From NCBI GenBank assembly GCA_945913285.1, contig CAMEDD010000016.1, forward strand, positions 1 through 58,852: 58,852 nucleotides of DNA, in the 5' to 3' direction. Positions 57,292 to 58,852 of this stretch are shown piece by piece; position 1 is the first letter of the stretch; each line of letters begins with the position of its first letter. This stretch comes from Candidatus Sulfopaludibacter sp. SbA3. GTDB lineage: Bacteria; Pseudomonadota; Alphaproteobacteria; Caulobacterales; Hyphomonadaceae. The notes beneath the pieces were generated by a model. The model was not told where the DNA came from. It ran no database searches and worked only from the letters and a program-made list of their open reading frames with translations. The position numbers were made by a program, and so were the translations under genes.

Positions 57292-57347
57292 TACTCGAAA
57301 CCGCGCCGCAACGCAACTTGCAAGGGCCTCGCGGCGCCGCCGCCTGC

Positions 57348-57376
57348 TTGCGCCGCGGTGGGGATTCCGGTATCCG
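57348..57376 (+). promoter_or_regulatory. Possible promoter of tRNA-Thr
   Basis: TTGCGC and TATCCG are 17 bases apart, 10 bases before the tRNA. Each matches only three consensus positions, so confidence is low, but spacing and position are right. Confidence 0.3.
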
Positions 57377-57385
57377 CAACGCCGT

Positions 57386-57461
57386 GCCGGCATAGCTCAG
57401 CTGGTAGAGCACCTGATTTGTAATCAGGGGGTCACGGGTTCGAGTCCTGTTGCCGGCACCA
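57386..57461 (+). tRNA. tRNA-Thr (anticodon UGU)
   Basis: 76 bases with an encoded CCA. The acceptor stem GCCGGCA pairs with TGCCGGC; the D arm reads GCTCAGCTGGTAGAGC; the anticodon stem CCTGA/TCAGG holds the loop TTTGTAA with anticodon TGT; the T arm carries GGGTTCGAGTCC. It decodes ACA and, by wobble, other threonine codons. Its 3' half is a typical integrase target, and phage-type genes follow on the downstream side. Confidence 0.97.
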
Positions 57462-57478
57462 CTTAAAACAAGGACTTA

Positions 57479-57496
57479 GGCTCATGATCTTGAGCC
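57479..57496 (+). terminator. Inverted repeat after tRNA-Thr
   Basis: GGCTCA pairs with TGAGCC around a 6-base loop, 17 bases after the tRNA. Without a T-run it could be a weak terminator or part of an integration site. Confidence 0.3.
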
Positions 57497-57520
57497 GAAT
57501 GATCTCCGCCTATCGGGCCA

Positions 57521-57538
57521 GGTAGCACATAGGTAGCA
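57521..57538 (+). repeat. Short direct repeat near the tRNA
   Basis: GGTAGCA occurs twice, 11 bases apart (57521-57527 and 57532-57538), within 80 bases of the tRNA end. Close-spaced direct repeats of this kind can be arm-type integrase sites; this is only positional inference. The wider gap 57462-57661 otherwise shows one short coding-looking stretch on the minus strand (57562-57636). Confidence 0.35.
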
Positions 57539-57561
57539 GCAGGAGTGATTTAGGGCGGGCT

Positions 57562-57636
57562 TCAGGAGGCTTTTGGGGCAGCGTTTGCCCAGCGTTCCTG
57601 AAAGCCTTTGCGGTCATGACGCATCGCATCGGTCAT
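57562..57636 (-). CDS. Possible small or truncated ORF of 24 residues
   Basis: The minus strand reads MTDAMRHDRKGFQERW and so on to a TGA at 57562. Continuing upstream in the same frame gives RDYDTPRQ before any stop, so this may be the tail of a larger protein or a short gene overlapping the next one's end. The codon pattern looks coding, but size and the lack of a ribosome site keep this speculative. Confidence 0.22.
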   Translation of the reverse strand: MTDAMRHDRKGFQERWANAAPKAS

Positions 57637-57662
57637 CTGCCGCGGCGTGTCATAATCCCGCG

Positions 57663-57977
57663 TTAAGCCAGATTGCGCGCCCTGATGGCCTCGCATGCCT
57701 CAATGAAGGCCGGGCCATTAAGCCCGCGCAGCGGACGGATGAGTTCATCCCAGCGGGCGAAGAATTCACCGGAGCGAAGTGACGCAAGAACCCTGCCCGG
57801 GGCTATGCCCAGAAGCCTAGCAATCGCCTCGGCCGGGCTTTCCTTCGGGCCCTGTTCTGCCAGCTCCGCCATGAACCGGACCTTCATACGCAGCGTTTCC
57901 TGATCCACTACCCAAGCAACTGGAGGCAGGGCGGCCTCAAGCCTCGCTAGGCGGCGTTTCAGCGTCATGCCTGGCAA
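57663..57977 (-). CDS. Small phage-type hypothetical protein
   Basis: 104 residues (start at 57977, or MTLKRRLARLEA at 57968). The basic N-terminal helix LKRRLARLEAALPP and the later helical SPAEAIARLLGIAPGRVLASLRSGEFF resemble small accessory proteins encoded next to phage packaging genes, though no specific family is recognised. It lies 200 bases from the tRNA-Thr 3' end and opposes the ART-like gene. Confidence 0.6.
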   Translation of the reverse strand: MPGMTLKRRLARLEAALPPVAWVVDQETLRMKVRFMAELAEQGPKESPAEAIARLLGIAPGRVLASLRSGEFFARWDELIRPLRGLNGPAFIEACEAIRARNLA

Positions 57978-58003
57978 CCGCGCTGCGCTCCAAGGGCCTG
58001 AAT

Positions 58004-58738
58004 ATGTCTCAGGCTGGCCGGATGGCTCGGGCGAAGGAAATGGGTATGACGGGTCGTGGCTACCATGTAACCGATCAGGATATTAAGGCATTCGACCTAC
58101 AAAAGGGAGGATCTGCAAGCGGCGCGTCTCCTGGCCGTCAGGGCATTTGGTTGTTGGAAGAACCTGACCTTGATGCTCAAGCTTTTTTTGCGGCGGGAAA
58201 AGCAAATCCAAGCACATACCCATTGGTTTACCGTCCGGGCCGATCTGGTGTGATTGCGCTTGACGGTTCGGAGATGAATCACGAAATTTCTGCGACATTG
58301 GATTTAGCCCGCCAGCAAGGTTATGACTCTGTAATTCTTAAAAATTATACAGCGCATGGGGGCAAACCGCAAGCGGTCAGGGTCATCTTCGACCCATCCA
58401 ACATCCGCTCCGTGCACGCAGCCTTCGACCCCGAAAAAGCCGCAAGCCCTATCCTCACCGCAGGCTTCGGTGGCCCTCGCAAGCCCCCCGCGCCGAAGAC
58501 CAACGCCTTCGCCCAGAAGCCCGGCAAGCTAGGCACGCGCATTGCAGACGGCGCGGCAATTGCAACGCTTGGCCTTCAGGGAGGCACAGCAGAGGCAGAC
58601 ACGGGCGGTCTGTCGGCAGAGCTTCAAAAAGCAAATGAGCGGATCGCGCTTGCCGAAAAAACAGTGGCGGACACCCGAAGCGGTATAACTAATTTGCAAA
58701 ACCAGCTTGAAATGCTTCAAGACCCTGACCTGCCCTGA
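58004..58738 (+). CDS. ART-like polyvalent-protein fragment (phage/island)
   Basis: 244 residues. The segment from residue 5 to 145 (GRMARAKEMG, GYHVTDQDIKAFD, QGIWLLEEP, GYDSVILKN, IFDPSNIRSVHAAFDP) follows the order of ADP-ribosyltransferase-like domains found near the C-terminus of large phage polyvalent proteins, which normally read YHGT where this one has YHVT. The usual N-terminal parts are missing, and the upstream frame stays open for some codons, so it is probably a truncated copy. The C-terminal part has a coiled coil (about 200-240). Bases 58080-58380 are noticeably AT-richer than the chromosome. Activity is unproven. Confidence 0.6.
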   Translation: MSQAGRMARAKEMGMTGRGYHVTDQDIKAFDLQKGGSASGASPGRQGIWLLEEPDLDAQAFFAAGKANPSTYPLVYRPGRSGVIALDGSEMNHEISATLDLARQQGYDSVILKNYTAHGGKPQAVRVIFDPSNIRSVHAAFDPEKAASPILTAGFGGPRKPPAPKTNAFAQKPGKLGTRIADGAAIATLGLQGGTAEADTGGLSAELQKANERIALAEKTVADTRSGITNLQNQLEMLQDPDLP

Positions 58739-58852
58739 TTCTTCGGACCACGGCTATTTTGGGTGAGCGACCAGAACTGCCTTTTCGATATGCCCCTGAC
58801 GGAGCGGTTGAGCGACGGGTCGGGGCGCGAAGGCCCCACACACCGCAGCGTC

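Noticed and set aside
58790-58852. ATG followed by 20 open codons running off the window end
   Set aside because: Too short to judge and no ribosome site; may be the start of the next element gene but cannot be supported here.

Overview
The window looks like chromosomal DNA of a GC-rich alphaproteobacterium, most likely Caulobacterales/Hyphomonadales-type (Hyphomonas-like). Pointers are the C-terminus of a CcrM-type GANTC methyltransferase with its RAMA domain, an F1-only ATP synthase operon (atpHAGDC, no Fo genes), AddAB instead of RecBCD, a DUF3126 protein, and a Caulobacterales-looking PriA zinc region. This placement is inferred from gene content; no 16S gene is present.

Layout. 1-2.7 kb: end of ccrM, then a VWA/CoxE-like protein and a MoxR-type AAA ATPase on the minus strand. 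2.8-10.1 kb: priA followed by atpHAGDC. 10.3-12.9 kb (minus): a ferredoxin reductase/ferredoxin pair, a good intrinsic terminator candidate, and an acyl-CoA thioesterase. 13-22.2 kb: a tightly overlapping set tsaE-amgK-murU-addB-addA-trxA (tRNA t6A synthesis, cell-wall sugar recycling, double-strand-break repair, thiol redox). 22.2-26.5 kb: an orphan ABC ATPase, an NDUFS6-like zinc protein, an FAD monooxygenase, a one-chain iron-sulfur L-serine dehydratase and a small XRE regulator with candidate operators. 26.6-32.6 kb (minus): tamB/tamA, the latter with a lipobox-like signal. 32.7-37.1 kb: Ca2+/Na+ antiporter, queF, nitroreductase, cysE, DUF3126 and a Sua5-type tsaC. 37.1-39.0 kb: a cytochrome b561-YceI fusion next to a YceI lipoprotein. 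39.2-43.1 kb: an 80-residue orphan resembling the acyl-CoA dehydrogenase N-terminal tail, an RsuA-family pseudouridine synthase, an MBL hydrolase, lepB and a histidine phosphatase. 43.2-47.7 kb: xseB-ispA-dxs (isoprenoid precursors), a lipoprotein and a membrane protein. 47.8-54.3 kb: acyl-CoA synthetase, aldo/keto reductase, and a 1166-residue secreted M19-like protein. 54.3-57.3 kb (minus): metG and a DUF418 gene broken by one in-frame amber codon. 57.4 kb to the end: tRNA-Thr(UGU) followed by what looks like the edge of an integrated element, with a small phage-type gene and an ART-like polyvalent-protein fragment.

Most of the window is dense housekeeping sequence; no gap without a gene exceeds about 300 bases. 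The observations best worth a second look are the M19-like hydrolase whose catalytic domain appears split by an insertion of about 485 residues, the lipobox on TamA, the orphan acyl-CoA dehydrogenase N-terminal microprotein, the single-stop DUF418 pseudogene, and the tRNA-Thr island edge with its ART-like fragment. I found no CRISPR array, complete insertion sequence or recognisable riboswitch.
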